The position numbers and the translations under genes are program-made. This document shows, piece after piece, positions 25,332 through 34,140 of a stretch of DNA of 64,000 nucleotides (the first letter of the stretch is position 1; every line of letters starts with the position of its first letter). The notes beneath the pieces were generated by a model. The model saw only the letters and a list, made by a program, of their open reading frames with translations, was not told the origin of the DNA and searched no databases. Origin of the DNA: Phycisphaerae bacterium (GTDB taxonomy: Bacteria > Planctomycetota > Phycisphaerae > Sedimentisphaerales > Sedimentisphaeraceae); contig JALWYQ010000043.1 in NCBI GenBank assembly GCA_027078365.1, positions 31,513 to 95,512 of the forward strand, read 5' to 3'.

Positions 25332-26387
25332 TTAGCTCGATAGAATCTCTTTCAACGCCTCAATGAGTCTGTCATTTTCGCTAGGAGTTCCAATTGTAAT
25401 CCTTAGTTTATCACGCAGACCATCGTACGGGAAATATCTTACAAAAACATGTCTTTCTTTTAGCTTCTCAAATATATCACTAGCATCACCTGACTGAACC
25501 TGCGTCAATACAAAATTAGCGCTGCTAGGAGCAACCTTAAAACCAAGAGACTCTAGCGATTTTGCAACTCGAGCCCTTTGCTCCTTTACGAGTTCAACAT
25601 TTTTCTTGAAGTAATCTTGGTCTTGAATAGTTTCAGTTGCAACCGCGATTGCCAATGCGTCAACATTGTAAGAATCTTTAACCTTCAGCATCCCAGCTAT
25701 CAGTTCACGACAAGCAATCGCATAGCCAAATCTAAGCCCTGCAAGTGAATAGCCTTTACTCATAGATCGCAAGATAACAAGATTATCATGTTTGTTTATA
25801 AGCTTAGCACAATTATCCTGAGCAAAATCAGCATACGCCTCATCTACAAGCAACACACTTTTGCCCTCAAGCAAATTTGCAAGCTCGGAGATTTCTTCTG
25901 GGTCTATAAACGAACCACTCGGGGCATTTGGATTACACACAATTGTTAACGCCCCGCCTGCATCGACGAGTTCTTTCTTTGGCAAGCGATACCCATCTAG
26001 CCACGGAACCTCTACAATAGGACAATCCTGAATTTTAGCTAGTACCTCGTAAAGCGAATATGTTGGCGCAGGATACACAAGCGAGCGAGTAGAGCAGCAA
26101 AAGCTGCGCAGTACTATCGTCAATAAATCATCCCCACCGTTAGTACACATTATATTCTCTGGCAAAAGACCATTAATCTCTGCCGCTGCCTCACGGAAGC
26201 TATCACCAAGTGGTGTCGGGTATCTGCGCAGTCTATTAATATCAAACTCAGCTAAAAGCCTTGCAACCTTAGGACTTGGCGGATACGGATTCTCGTTAGT
26301 ATTGAGCTTAACCACATTTGTATCTTTAGGTTGAAAGCCCGGCGTATATCCAGATAGCTTTTCAATATTTTCTCTAAAATAACTCAT
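25332..26387 (-). CDS. hisC: Histidinol-phosphate aminotransferase
   Basis: HisC is a fold-I PLP enzyme that transaminates imidazole acetol phosphate. The 351-residue protein shows LNTNENPYPPSPKV, TNGGDDLLTIVLR, NPNAPSGSFID, VDEAYADFA, and the PLP-lysine motif SMSKGYSLAGLRFGY. The C-terminal Arg lies in LRITIGTPSENDRLIEAL. Only hisB and hisC are present, so the rest of the pathway lies elsewhere. Its promoter probably lies between this start and the accD terminator just upstream. Confidence 0.95.
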   Translation of the reverse strand: MSYFRENIEKLSGYTPGFQPKDTNVVKLNTNENPYPPSPKVARLLAEFDINRLRRYPTPLGDSFREAAAEINGLLPENIMCTNGGDDLLTIVLRSFCCSTRSLVYPAPTYSLYEVLAKIQDCPIVEVPWLDGYRLPKKELVDAGGALTIVCNPNAPSGSFIDPEEISELANLLEGKSVLLVDEAYADFAQDNCAKLINKHDNLVILRSMSKGYSLAGLRFGYAIACRELIAGMLKVKDSYNVDALAIAVATETIQDQDYFKKNVELVKEQRARVAKSLESLGFKVAPSSANFVLTQVQSGDASDIFEKLKERHVFVRYFPYDGLRDKLRITIGTPSENDRLIEALKEILSS

Positions 26388-26489
26388 ATCAGCATTTACT
26401 CAAAAAATAAGCATTCCAATTATCCAAGAGATTATAATGACTGTCTTAGTTAAATGAAAGCTGTTTTTACCTCTAGGGCAAGCCTTTAT

Positions 26490-26524
26490 AAAAGAAAACA
26501 GGACACCCCAAACAAGAGTGCCCT
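26490..26524 (-). terminator. Intrinsic terminator after accD
   Basis: On the minus strand AGGGCAC pairs with GTGTCCT (one G-U) around an 11-nt loop, followed by GTTTTCTTTT. It lies about 35 bp after the accD stop and separates accD from hisC. Confidence 0.75.
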
Positions 26525-26559
26525 GTACATATCTAACAATTCTCTTTTCAAAGAATCTC

Positions 26560-27405
26560 TTATTTCTGTTTCGTATAATCAAACAATCTCGCAAGCTCAC
26601 TACGCAAATCTTTTCTTGAGACAATCATATCTACAAAACCGCGGTCTCTCAAAAATTCGCTCCTTTGAAATCCTTCTGGAAGTTCAATCTTTATCGTCTG
26701 CATAATAACTCTAGGCCCAGCAAAACCAATCAACGCCTTAGGCTCTGCAATGATAATATCTCCGAGCATCGCAAAACTAGCACTAACTCCACCAGTAGTT
26801 GGATCTGTCAGAATCGAAATAAACAATCCACCTGCATCATCAAGCTTAGCTAGGGCTGCGCTAGTCTTAGCCATCTGCTGAACAGAAACAACACCTTCGT
26901 GCATCCTAGCACCACCCGAACAAGAAACGCATATAAACGGCAAAGACTCCTCCGCCGCCCTCTCAGCAGCCATACAAAACTTATGGCCAACAACCTCTCC
27001 CATCGATCCCATTAAAAAGCTTGGATCCATAACTGCAATAATTGCTGGACGACCCTTAATAAAAGCCTTTCCTGTGCGCAAAGCCTCTATAGAATCTGAT
27101 TTTTCTTCATCAATCTTGATTCTCTCTTTGTATGTAGTCCCGCGAAACTTAAAATCAAGCGGATCTGAGCTTGTCAGAAGTGAATCCATCTCTTCAAAAG
27201 AGCCTTCATCAACGAGTTGAGCGATTCTAGTCTTTGCATCTACCCTAAAATGATGATCGCAGTTTGGGCAAACGTTTAGATTCGCCTCGACAGTCTTTTT
27301 AAACAGGGTCTCTTTACAATCAGGACATTGTATCCAAAGCCCCTCAGGCATCTCCTTACGAGGAGAAAGAGAGAAACCTTCCCAGCTTGATTTCTTTTTA
27401 GACAT
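26560..27405 (-). CDS. accD: Acetyl-CoA carboxylase carboxyltransferase subunit beta
   Basis: AccD with AccA transfers the carboxyl group to acetyl-CoA for fatty-acid synthesis. The 281-residue protein has the N-terminal four-Cys zinc ribbon (CPDC...CPNC, residues ~24-47). The crotonase-like core follows (RPAIIAVMDPSFLMGSMGEVVGHKF, CVSCSGGARMHEGVVSVQQM, ILTDPTTGGVSASFAMLGDI, AEPKALIGFAGPRVI). accA is not adjacent. A terminator follows directly. Confidence 0.97.
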   Translation of the reverse strand: MSKKKSSWEGFSLSPRKEMPEGLWIQCPDCKETLFKKTVEANLNVCPNCDHHFRVDAKTRIAQLVDEGSFEEMDSLLTSSDPLDFKFRGTTYKERIKIDEEKSDSIEALRTGKAFIKGRPAIIAVMDPSFLMGSMGEVVGHKFCMAAERAAEESLPFICVSCSGGARMHEGVVSVQQMAKTSAALAKLDDAGGLFISILTDPTTGGVSASFAMLGDIIIAEPKALIGFAGPRVIMQTIKIELPEGFQRSEFLRDRGFVDMIVSRKDLRSELARLFDYTKQK

Positions 27406-27503
27406 ACTATTTATTCCAGTTTTTCAACTATTAAACTGCTCTTTTTAGTCATTAAACGCCATTTTCGGGGCATTCTAGCAGATAATCAACCGCTTTGCTA
27501 GAA

Positions 27504-28169
27504 CTATTTACAGGCTTCAAGGATAGCATCGATTGCCTCTTTTCGGTTATCCTTACCAAACACAGCAGAACCTGCAACCAGAGTATCAGCACCGTAAGAG
27601 GCAACCACCTGCGCAGTGACTGGATCAATACCTCCATCAACCTCAATCCTAGTATCAGAATCAACGAGGCTGCGCAGCTTGATACACTTCTTTGCCGCAT
27701 CAGCCATAAACGACTGACCTCCAAAGCCCGGCACTACAGTCATCACCAAAACCATCTCACAGAGATTAGCAACCTTTTCAATGCTACTTAGCTCCGTTGC
27801 AGGATTTAATGTAATACCCGCAGTACAGCCAAGGTCGTGAATTCTATTGATAAGCCCTATTGGATCATCAGTAGTCTCAATATGTACCGTAATATGGTCT
27901 GCGCCAGCCTTGGCAAAATCGGCTATATACTTTTCTGGCTCAGAAATCATAAGGTGCGCATCAAAACATAAATCACTATACTCACGCAACTTAGCAACAA
28001 CTGGAGCGCCAAAAGTTATATTTGGAACAAAATGGCCATCCATAACATCTAGATGGACAATCTTAGCACCCGCATCCGCTACCTCTTTAACTTCACTAGC
28101 CAAATTAGCAAAATCAGCACTAAGAATACTAGGGGCAATCTCAACTGTCCCCGACTTGGGCAATCTCAT
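27504..28169 (-). CDS. rpe: Ribulose-phosphate 3-epimerase
   Basis: Rpe interconverts ribulose-5-phosphate and xylulose-5-phosphate. An upstream in-frame ATG at 28259 adds 30 unconserved residues. The ATG at 28169 starts just before the conserved IAPSILSADFANLASEV and gives the usual ~221 residues. Metal and catalytic segments are KIVHLDVMDGHFVPNITFG, FDAHLMI, HITVHIETTD, VLVMTVVPGFGGQSFM and IEVDGGIDPVTA. Beyond its start lies a long repeat-filled region with no gene up to 29314. Confidence 0.95.
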   Translation of the reverse strand: MRLPKSGTVEIAPSILSADFANLASEVKEVADAGAKIVHLDVMDGHFVPNITFGAPVVAKLREYSDLCFDAHLMISEPEKYIADFAKAGADHITVHIETTDDPIGLINRIHDLGCTAGITLNPATELSSIEKVANLCEMVLVMTVVPGFGGQSFMADAAKKCIKLRSLVDSDTRIEVDGGIDPVTAQVVASYGADTLVAGSAVFGKDNRKEAIDAILEACK

Positions 28170-28245
28170 TTCATTTTTCTCCAATATTAACAGCAGCAGT
28201 AGGATACCAGAAAAAGAGTTTTTTTCAAGTTTGAAACAATTCGTA

Positions 28246-28835
28246 GCAATTGCTCCCACGGAGCAAGATGTACGGCAAAGCCTCGCAGGAAATGCATTTT
28301 TAAGAAGATTCTACAAATCAAGGTCTCTATAGAATCCCGTAGGGATGCACCCTTTGTAGCCCCGAAGGGGACAAAAAGCCCCCCCCCAAAAAAACCTTCT
28401 AGCCCCAGAAGGGGCGTCGCCTTTACAACTCCAAAAGGCGCAAACTCTCCAGCGTTAATCGAGTTTACCTGCAATTTCAGGCTCAATCGCCCCCTCAGTT
28501 TTTTGTGTCTAGCCAGAATAACGCTAATCAGGTGCCGCACCTAACGGAGCTAATCTGTTTTATTACGTAATTCTATTCCTACAGAGATATTGCTCCCACG
28601 GAGCAAGATGTGCGGCAAAACCGCGTAGGAAATGCATTTCTAAAAAGATAGTGCTTCGATAAAGCAAGGCCCGTGTATAATCCCGTAGGGATGCACCCTT
28701 TGTAGCCCCGAAGGGGACAAAAAGCCCCCCAACCTTCTAGCCCCAGAAGGGGCGGCAGCTTTGTAACCCCGAAGAGCGCACCCCCTCTCCCAAGCTCCGT
28801 TAGGAGCGGCCCCTTGATCATGGAGCGTCAGCTCC
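28246..28835. repeat. GC-rich short-hairpin repeat array I
   Basis: The array is built of small palindromic modules with 4-7 bp stems and 3-4 nt loops, often followed by GGC-x-x-C-TTTGTA. Examples: TTGCTCC/GGAGCAA at 28250-28266, ATCCC/GGGAT at 28334-28346, CCCC/GGGG at 28360-28370, GCCCC/GGGGC at 28402-28415. A composite ~170-bp block starting ATTGCTCCCACGGAGCAAG occurs twice (28246 and 28588). An inverted module (GCACCTAACGGAGC) lies near 28535. Apparent reading frames here are by-products of the repeats. The same family recurs near 29.1, 30.0, 35.0 and 51.4 kb. Confidence 0.85.
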
Positions 28836-28896
28836 ACACAACACTAACTACCCATAAAACATCTCGGCGCAAGCATCGCAAAAGAAAACTTTCCAT

Positions 28897-28959
28897 AAAA
28901 AAAACCCACCAGGATTGAGCAGTATCCAATAAATGGACAGAGGCTTGGCGGGTATGCTG
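28897..28959 (-). ncRNA. Candidate ~62-nt small RNA with promoter and terminator
   Basis: On the minus strand TTGACT (28988-28993) and GATACT (28965-28970) are 17 bp apart, predicting a start near 28959. The RNA would hold a long imperfect hairpin, ACCCGCCAAG with CCTGGTGGGT, followed by eight U residues (28897-28904). There is no start codon with a useful frame inside. It sits within the repeat region but does not match the repeat modules. I do not recognise a known RNA family. Confidence 0.45.
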
Positions 28960-29028
28960 ACGGCAGTATCGACATTTAGAGTAGTTAAGTCAAGGAAAAA
29001 TTCAATGTGGAAAGCTCACCAAACTAAA

Positions 29029-29055
29029 ACGCAAAAGACGCAAAAGACGCAAAAG
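29029..29055 (+). repeat. Three tandem 9-bp units ACGCAAAAG
   Basis: Three perfect copies lie in the gene-free stretch between two hairpin arrays. Related 'taacgc / gacgcaa' words appear near 39.95-40.25 kb and 51.66-51.71 kb, so they seem to be a second dispersed repeat family. Confidence 0.7.
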
Positions 29056-29084
29056 AAACAAGAATCTCATAGGGATAGCATCTT

Positions 29085-29290
29085 TGCAACCCCGAAGAAC
29101 ACACCCCCTTCTTCCTCCTAGCTCCGGAGGAGCGGCAGCTTTGTAGCTCCGAAGGGATAAAAACCACCCCTGCATCTAGCCCCATAGGGGCGGTCTCTTT
29201 GTAACTTCGAAGAACGCACTCCCTCTCCCAAGCTCCGTTAGGAGCGGCCCCTTTAACCGTGGAGCATCAGCTCCACACAACACTAGTGAA
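29085..29290. repeat. GC-rich short-hairpin repeat array I, second block
   Basis: Modules of the same family: GCTCCGGAGGAGC near 29130, GCCCCATAGGGGC near 29180, GCTCCGTTAGGAGC near 29230 and GGAGCATCAGCTCC near 29261, each followed by the GGC...TTTGTA or CACACAACAC tail. The block ends just before the DUF456 gene stop at 29315. Confidence 0.85.
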
Positions 29291-29314
29291 GGAATCTGAT
29301 ACCTCTAGTTGAGC

Positions 29315-29833
29315 TTACACAAAAAGCCCTACCGCAATAATTATCCATATAATAAAGCCTATCGTTAGCTTTGAGACTACTCCAAAAAGTTGCCCCTTAC
29401 TAGCACCCAAACCGCCCTTTAGAGAATCTTTAAACGTTTTACCTTTTAATTTCTCAACTGAGAGAGTTCCCAGACCTGCACCAAAACATGAGCCCAGAAG
29501 AGTGCCAATTATTGGCACAGGAACAAGCATAGTCCCAACAATCGCTCCTAAAATTGCTCCTATCACTGCTGCTATTGCACCTAAAAAGCTCGCTCCCGCC
29601 TTTTTTGCACCTCCCATACCGGCAACAAACTCTATCACTTCCGCCAATAATGCCAGTGCGACAATCACAGCAACAGTAACCCCAGAGTAAACATGCGCAG
29701 AGCCCTGATAGTAATTAAACGCAATAACGGTTGCCACCATAAGCCAGTTCCCTGGCAAAGAAAAGACAACCAAAGAAAGCCAAAGCAGATTCAGACCCAA
29801 CATCGCTATCCCAAATACATATTCCATGTGCAT
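29315..29833 (-). CDS. DUF456 family membrane protein
   Basis: The 172-residue protein is very hydrophobic, with about four membrane stretches. It shows the DUF456 pattern: SLPGNWLMVATVIAF near the N-terminus, AEVIEFVAGMGGAKKAGAS, then a glycine-rich GAIAAVIGAILGAIVGTMLVPVPIIGTLLGSCFGAGLGTL. A short basic loop (KLKGKTFKDSLK) and a final helix complete it. Its function is unknown in the family. It stands alone between two repeat arrays. Either of two close ATGs (29833, 29827) could be the start. Confidence 0.85.
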   Translation of the reverse strand: MHMEYVFGIAMLGLNLLWLSLVVFSLPGNWLMVATVIAFNYYQGSAHVYSGVTVAVIVALALLAEVIEFVAGMGGAKKAGASFLGAIAAVIGAILGAIVGTMLVPVPIIGTLLGSCFGAGLGTLSVEKLKGKTFKDSLKGGLGASKGQLFGVVSKLTIGFIIWIIIAVGLFV

Positions 29834-29994
29834 ATACCATTGTTAAATCTGAAAAAAATTAAGAGCTTTCTGAATACAATTAAGTAAAACCAGCTCGCCA
29901 CTTTTCAATCGCAGTAAAGCTTAGAACAGCTGAAACTAGCCTCTAGGTTCAGCGTAACAGTCTCACTTTTACTTCAGCCACACCAAACACAAAA

Positions 29995-30257
29995 GAAACA
30001 AAAGTCCCGCAAAGATGCCACCTCTGCAACCCCGAAGAACACACCCCGCTCTTCCTCACAGCCCCAGAAGGGGCGGCAGCTTTGTAACCTCGAAGAACGC
30101 AACCCCACTCTTCCTCATAGCTCCGGAGGAGCGGCAGCTTTGTAACCCCGAAGGGAGTAAAACCATCCCAGCATCTAGCCCCAGAAGGGGCGGCAGCTTT
30201 GTAACCCCGAAGAGCGCACCCCCATCTCCCAAGCTCCGTTAGGAGCGGCCCCTTTAG
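29995..30257. repeat. GC-rich short-hairpin repeat array II
   Basis: Modules include GCCCCAGAAGGGGC (twice, near 30060 and 30180), GCTCCGGAGGAGC (near 30120) and GCTCCGTTAGGAGC (near 30233), with spacers GGCAGCTTTGTAAC. The array abuts the stop of the transferase gene at 30262 and could affect its transcript end. A short frame through this block on the plus strand is an artefact of the repeats. Confidence 0.85.
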
Positions 30258-30261
30258 CCAA

Positions 30262-31410
30262 TTATTTCTTCACTGCCCCGCGCAGGCCGTCCATTTTGAG
30301 GAAACCCTTTTCCCAGATAATCAGAGCTGAAGCGATAAATACCAATACATAAACAATCAGCGCATACCTAGTTCTGATTTGGCTCATTGCTAGGCCTATC
30401 ACGGCATAGGTTGCTGCGAGGAAATATGAAATCTTAACCGTCTTGGCTAGCCCGTAACCTCTGTCCATTAGTTGATCATAGATATGGCCGCGATCGGAAA
30501 CCATCAGTGGTCTTCCGTTTAGCTTGCGCCTTACTAATGCAGTGGCAGTATCTAAGATCGGAAGGCCAAATATTATAATAGAAGCCATCCACCAGCGTGG
30601 AATTGTTTCACCGAACAACAGCATCAACGCCGCTATCGAGAAGCCAAGAAGTAACGAACCAGCATCTCCCATAAATATCTTGGCTGGATGTCGATTAAAC
30701 GGCAAGAACCCAAGCACCCCACCGACAAGGCTAAGACTAAGTATAATTCGAACTGGATCTCCAGTAGCACTGAAATACCATGTACTAAGATGAATTGCTA
30801 ACGCTAGCATTCCAAGTGTAATAATTGCAGTTACGCCTGCGCAAAGCCCATCGAGTCCGTCGAGGAGGTTTAGAGAGTTTGTTGCACCTAAAACAAACAC
30901 AATCACTACCGGCATCGCCAGTATTGTCTCGACATTGTGCGGCATACTCCAACCGATTGGGTCGGTAAAGTAATGCAAAGCAGGCATCACACCAGAGACA
31001 ATCAATGTAAATGCAGCAACGAGCTGACCGAGAAGTTTCTGCCAAGGCTTAATATCAAGAATATCATCGACTACCCCAACAATACAGGCAATTGTGGCTC
31101 CTGCCATAATGCCAAGAAGCATCTTAAATATTTCATGAAACTCCGGCTCTTGGCTTGTGCAGTACAGACCCGCAAGAACTCCCGCAATCAAACCAACCAA
31201 CATCCCAATCCCACCAAGATACGCGACTGGCTTTTTGTGTGTCTTTACAGAATTATCTGGTTTATCTGTTATACCAAAACGAATCGCAATTTTCTTGCAA
31301 ACAAATGTAGCAATAAAACCTGCAACTAAAGAACTCACAAGCACAGGCCAAAAATCAAACACCCATTGCAACGACCTCTCATTACCAATCACTTTATTCA
31401 AAAAAATCAT
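30262..31410 (-). CDS. wecA: Polytopic undecaprenyl-phosphate sugar-1-phosphate transferase (WecA/TagO type)
   Basis: Enzymes of this family transfer GlcNAc-1-phosphate or a related sugar phosphate to undecaprenyl phosphate and so start O-antigen or wall-polymer synthesis. The 382-residue protein has about ten membrane helices. It carries the catalytic Asp motifs VVGVVDDILDIKPWQKL and NSLNLLDGLDGLCAG, FMGDAGSLLLGF, and the cytoplasmic sugar loop RRKLNGRPLMVSDRGHIYDQL. The loop H-I-Y-D-Q-L separates it from MraY. It is near the PglC-like transferase, so two different initiating enzymes may exist. Exact substrate is not known. Confidence 0.87.
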   Translation of the reverse strand: MIFLNKVIGNERSLQWVFDFWPVLVSSLVAGFIATFVCKKIAIRFGITDKPDNSVKTHKKPVAYLGGIGMLVGLIAGVLAGLYCTSQEPEFHEIFKMLLGIMAGATIACIVGVVDDILDIKPWQKLLGQLVAAFTLIVSGVMPALHYFTDPIGWSMPHNVETILAMPVVIVFVLGATNSLNLLDGLDGLCAGVTAIITLGMLALAIHLSTWYFSATGDPVRIILSLSLVGGVLGFLPFNRHPAKIFMGDAGSLLLGFSIAALMLLFGETIPRWWMASIIIFGLPILDTATALVRRKLNGRPLMVSDRGHIYDQLMDRGYGLAKTVKISYFLAATYAVIGLAMSQIRTRYALIVYVLVFIASALIIWEKGFLKMDGLRGAVKK

Positions 31411-31454
31411 CTCTTACTCTTTCAATTTTTGATTAAACTTCAACTACAACTGCT

Positions 31455-32432
31455 TTAAACCCAAACCTCCGCGTCGTAGCGCAGCATGGTGAGTTTATCC
31501 TTGTAGCAGTCATCCGTCGCTCTAAAAGTTTTCTCTGGCATGCTTAGCATTGTCAGAATCCATTTTGGGAAGTTTGCGCCTGCTTTGATGCTTAATGGCG
31601 CGCCGCCACCAAAACGAGGGTTTACCTCAATAAACTTTATATGGTCTTTGCCAGAATACATCAGTTGAACTGTTATCACGCCAGGGCCTGCCTTTAAAGT
31701 TTCAACCAGCCTTCGAACCTTCGTGATAATCTCTGGGACTTTCTCAATCCTACCCTTACTAACCTCACCGCTTCTCACTTCAAGCCTCTTTCTTGGCACA
31801 ACGCATCGAACCTTACCCGAAAAATCAACAAAAACATCGCATGTGTATTCGTCTCCTTCGGCAAAATCTTGCACAATACAATTATCAATATGACGCGCAT
31901 AAAAACTTAGCTCTTCTCTATTTGCTGCGACTTGAATAAACTTACTCGCAGAGCCATCCCATGGCTTCATAAAGCATGGATACTTAAAGTTCTTTTTGCG
32001 CAGAGCCGTCGCCGCGGCGATTGTATCTGGTGTGCCAAAAGAATTCTTCTTTAGAAACTTATGCGTCAGCTTTTTGTTCTGGCAAATCTCAATCACCTCT
32101 GGCGATGAAACATGAACAAAACAACCAAGTTTCTCGAATTTCTTTTTGTTTTGTGCTAGTAGCATAAGGTCGTGGTCTGTGGTTGGTATGAGAAGTTTCA
32201 CCTTATGCTTCTTTGTAATACTCAATAGCTGAGACAAATATTTTGGATGCTCAACATTATGTACAACATGCTTATGATCGCACATTTCAAGGGCAGGACT
32301 AAGCGCAGTTGTATCTGCGCCGATTATTTCCGTATCTAGCTTGAGTTCTTTAGCTGCGAGCCTAAACGATTCAAGAAGAGATACCCGTCTTCCAATACAA
32401 GTAAACAATATATTGAACTTTGTTCTTTTCAT
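31455..32432 (-). CDS. ATP-grasp protein of a surface-glycan locus
   Basis: The 325-residue protein has a preATP-grasp Rossmann start (NILFTCIGRRVSLLESFRLAAKEL) and the ATP-grasp fold: PCFMKPWDGSASKF, IVQDFAEGDEYTCDVFVD, and the metal-binding end IKFIEVNPRFGGGAPLSIKAGANFP. Such carbamoyl-phosphate-synthase-like ligases often neighbour HAD and sugar-transferase genes in polysaccharide clusters, as here. The substrate is not known. It is divergent from the HAD gene. The 240-bp interval between them has no strong promoter I can point to. Confidence 0.82.
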   Translation of the reverse strand: MKRTKFNILFTCIGRRVSLLESFRLAAKELKLDTEIIGADTTALSPALEMCDHKHVVHNVEHPKYLSQLLSITKKHKVKLLIPTTDHDLMLLAQNKKKFEKLGCFVHVSSPEVIEICQNKKLTHKFLKKNSFGTPDTIAAATALRKKNFKYPCFMKPWDGSASKFIQVAANREELSFYARHIDNCIVQDFAEGDEYTCDVFVDFSGKVRCVVPRKRLEVRSGEVSKGRIEKVPEIITKVRRLVETLKAGPGVITVQLMYSGKDHIKFIEVNPRFGGGAPLSIKAGANFPKWILTMLSMPEKTFRATDDCYKDKLTMLRYDAEVWV

Positions 32433-32673
32433 ATTTATAAAATCACTATAATCTAAAGTTAATAGAACCCAAAGGTTCGCTGGTTTAGAGGATAATTATA
32501 CATCTCTTTTCATGATAAAACATAAGGGAATCTCTAAAAAAAATCTGCCAACAAGCAAAACCTTTTGTCGTCTTAGGCGAAAGCTTTTATACTTGTTACT
32601 CAAAAATGGTTGATAGAGCTACCCATTACTAAATCGGCTTATTTAAGGATTAGACTTAACTACGGGACATTTT

Positions 32674-33372
32674 ATGACAAAATGCGTAATATTTGACCTT
32701 GATGACACACTCTACCCAGAGATTGACTACTGCAAGAGTGGTATGCGCGAGATCTCCAAGATACTCTCCGGCTCACTCAACATGGCAGCCGAAGACATCT
32801 TTGATAAACTCTGGTCTAGGTTTATCGCCGGTGACAGAGAGATGCTCTTCAATAAAGTTCTAGACGAACTTGGCTACAGCTACACTAGCGATTTTATAAC
32901 AAATCTAATTATGGCATACCGCGAACACAAACCAGATATCACGCTCCCGCTTGAGAGCGAATCCGTTCTGCGCAGCCTCAGCGGAAAGTACACCCTCGCC
33001 CTACTCTCCGACGGATTTATACCATCACAACCATTGAAGGTTGAATCGCTTGGAATTAGCAACTACTTTACCGAGATTGTTTTCACGCAAACTCTAGGCC
33101 GCGAATTTTGGAAGCCTTCTACCGTTGGGTTTGAGAAGATACTCACAAACCTAGGCATCACGCCGCAGATGGCCGTTTATGTTGGCGACAACATAACAAA
33201 AGATTTCATTGCTCCAAACAAGCTTGGCATGCATTCAGTGCAGTACTCCCGACCAGAAAAAATCCATCAAGACGTTGAAGTTAGTGAGGCCGCCATGCCA
33301 GAATACAAGATTGCCAAGCTCAGCGAGCTAGAAGACTGTCTTAATATTATGTGGGGCAAGAGCGATGTATAA
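32674..33372 (+). CDS. HAD-superfamily hydrolase
   Basis: The 232-residue phosphatase-like protein has motif I IFDLDDTLYPE, a C1 helical cap, motif II ALLSDGF, motif III Lys in EFWKPSTVGFEKIL, and motif IV YVGDNITKDFIAP. The tail CLNIMWGKSDV overlaps the next gene by 8 bp, which suggests translational coupling. It may act on a sugar or nucleotide phosphate in the glycan pathway. The substrate cannot be read from sequence. Confidence 0.85.
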   Translation: MTKCVIFDLDDTLYPEIDYCKSGMREISKILSGSLNMAAEDIFDKLWSRFIAGDREMLFNKVLDELGYSYTSDFITNLIMAYREHKPDITLPLESESVLRSLSGKYTLALLSDGFIPSQPLKVESLGISNYFTEIVFTQTLGREFWKPSTVGFEKILTNLGITPQMAVYVGDNITKDFIAPNKLGMHSVQYSRPEKIHQDVEVSEAAMPEYKIAKLSELEDCLNIMWGKSDV

Positions 33373-33976
33373 TTTCTTCAAAAGGGTCTTTGATATTTGC
33401 GTATCTGCAGTTGCGATTGTAATACTAGCAATCCCCATGTTGATAATTGCCGCATTAATACGGATTGACAGTAAAGGCAAGGCAATATTCTCACAGCAAC
33501 GGGCGGGAAAAAATGCAAAACCATTCAAGATATACAAATTCCGCTCAATGCGCAGCGATGTCGACCCGTATGGGGCAAGCCCAAAATCAGGACAAGACCC
33601 AAGAATTACAAAGATTGGTCTATTCTTACGCGAAACTTCGCTTGATGAGCTTCCGCAGCTATTCAATGTACTATTCGGAGACATGAGCTTAGTTGGGCCA
33701 AGACCTCTCTACGTAGAACAGATTGCAGAATGGAGCGAGCATGAGAAAAAAAGGCTCAATGTCAAACCCGGACTCACAGGGCTTGCGCAGGTCTCTGGAA
33801 GAGGCTCGCTAACAAGAGAGGCAAAGCTTGCTCTAGACGTCGAGTACGTTCAAAACGCATCATTCTTCTATGACATAAAAATCATCTTCAAAACGATATG
33901 GCAGATATTCAAAAGAGACAAGATTTACGAAGAAAGATACTCCGAATCACAAGAAACACGCGGAGAAAAGCCTTAG
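33365..33976 (+). CDS. Monotopic phosphoglycosyl transferase (PglC/WcaJ-type sugar transferase)
   Basis: These enzymes start glycan synthesis by moving a sugar-1-phosphate to undecaprenyl phosphate. The 203-residue short form has a single N-terminal re-entrant membrane helix (FDICVSAVAIVILAIPMLIIAALI), then FSQQRAGKNAKPFKIYKFRSM. The catalytic Asp-Glu dyad lies in RETSLDELPQL, followed by GDMSLVGPRPL, KPGLTGLAQVSGR and DVEYVQNASFFYDIKI. It overlaps the HAD gene. The acceptor lipid is known for the family; the donor sugar is not clear. Confidence 0.92.
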   Translation: MYNFFKRVFDICVSAVAIVILAIPMLIIAALIRIDSKGKAIFSQQRAGKNAKPFKIYKFRSMRSDVDPYGASPKSGQDPRITKIGLFLRETSLDELPQLFNVLFGDMSLVGPRPLYVEQIAEWSEHEKKRLNVKPGLTGLAQVSGRGSLTREAKLALDVEYVQNASFFYDIKIIFKTIWQIFKRDKIYEERYSESQETRGEKP

Positions 33977-34105
33977 CCTTTAGCAATCACTCGATTTACT
34001 GTATGCTTTGCACTCTAAAACTACCGGCGACACCACAGAACATCTTCAACGCAAGCAACTAAATCGAAGAAAATAACGCAGAAAACGTTTTTTTCTGTTT
34101 TAAAC

Positions 34106-34134
34106 TTGAACTCTTGTCGATATGTAACTATACT
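34106..34134 (+). promoter_or_regulatory. Strong sigma-70-type promoter of a short transcript
   Basis: TTGAAC and TATACT are separated by exactly 17 bp, predicting a start near 34141. No convincing gene follows before the terminator at 34245-34272. The remaining gap 33977-34105 holds nothing identifiable. Confidence 0.65.
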
Positions 34135-34140
34135 TAGTGT

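Noticed and set aside
26400..26624. 74-codon frame between accD and hisC
   Set aside because: It overlaps the end of accD in another frame and includes the accD terminator.
28187..28837. Open frames of 65-117 codons on the minus strand through the hairpin array
   Set aside because: The translations repeat the same peptides (for example LLGLEG, GYKG, PLLTELGRG) because they read repeat DNA. They lack ribosome-binding sites and overlap the rpe start region.
30015..30242. 75-codon plus-strand frame
   Set aside because: Encoded entirely by repeat array II; Pro/Arg-rich low-complexity translation with no start signal.
34010..34105. CAGAAAACGTTTTTTTCTG as a terminator of the sugar-transferase gene
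   Set aside because: The stem is almost entirely A-T and too weak to call with confidence.
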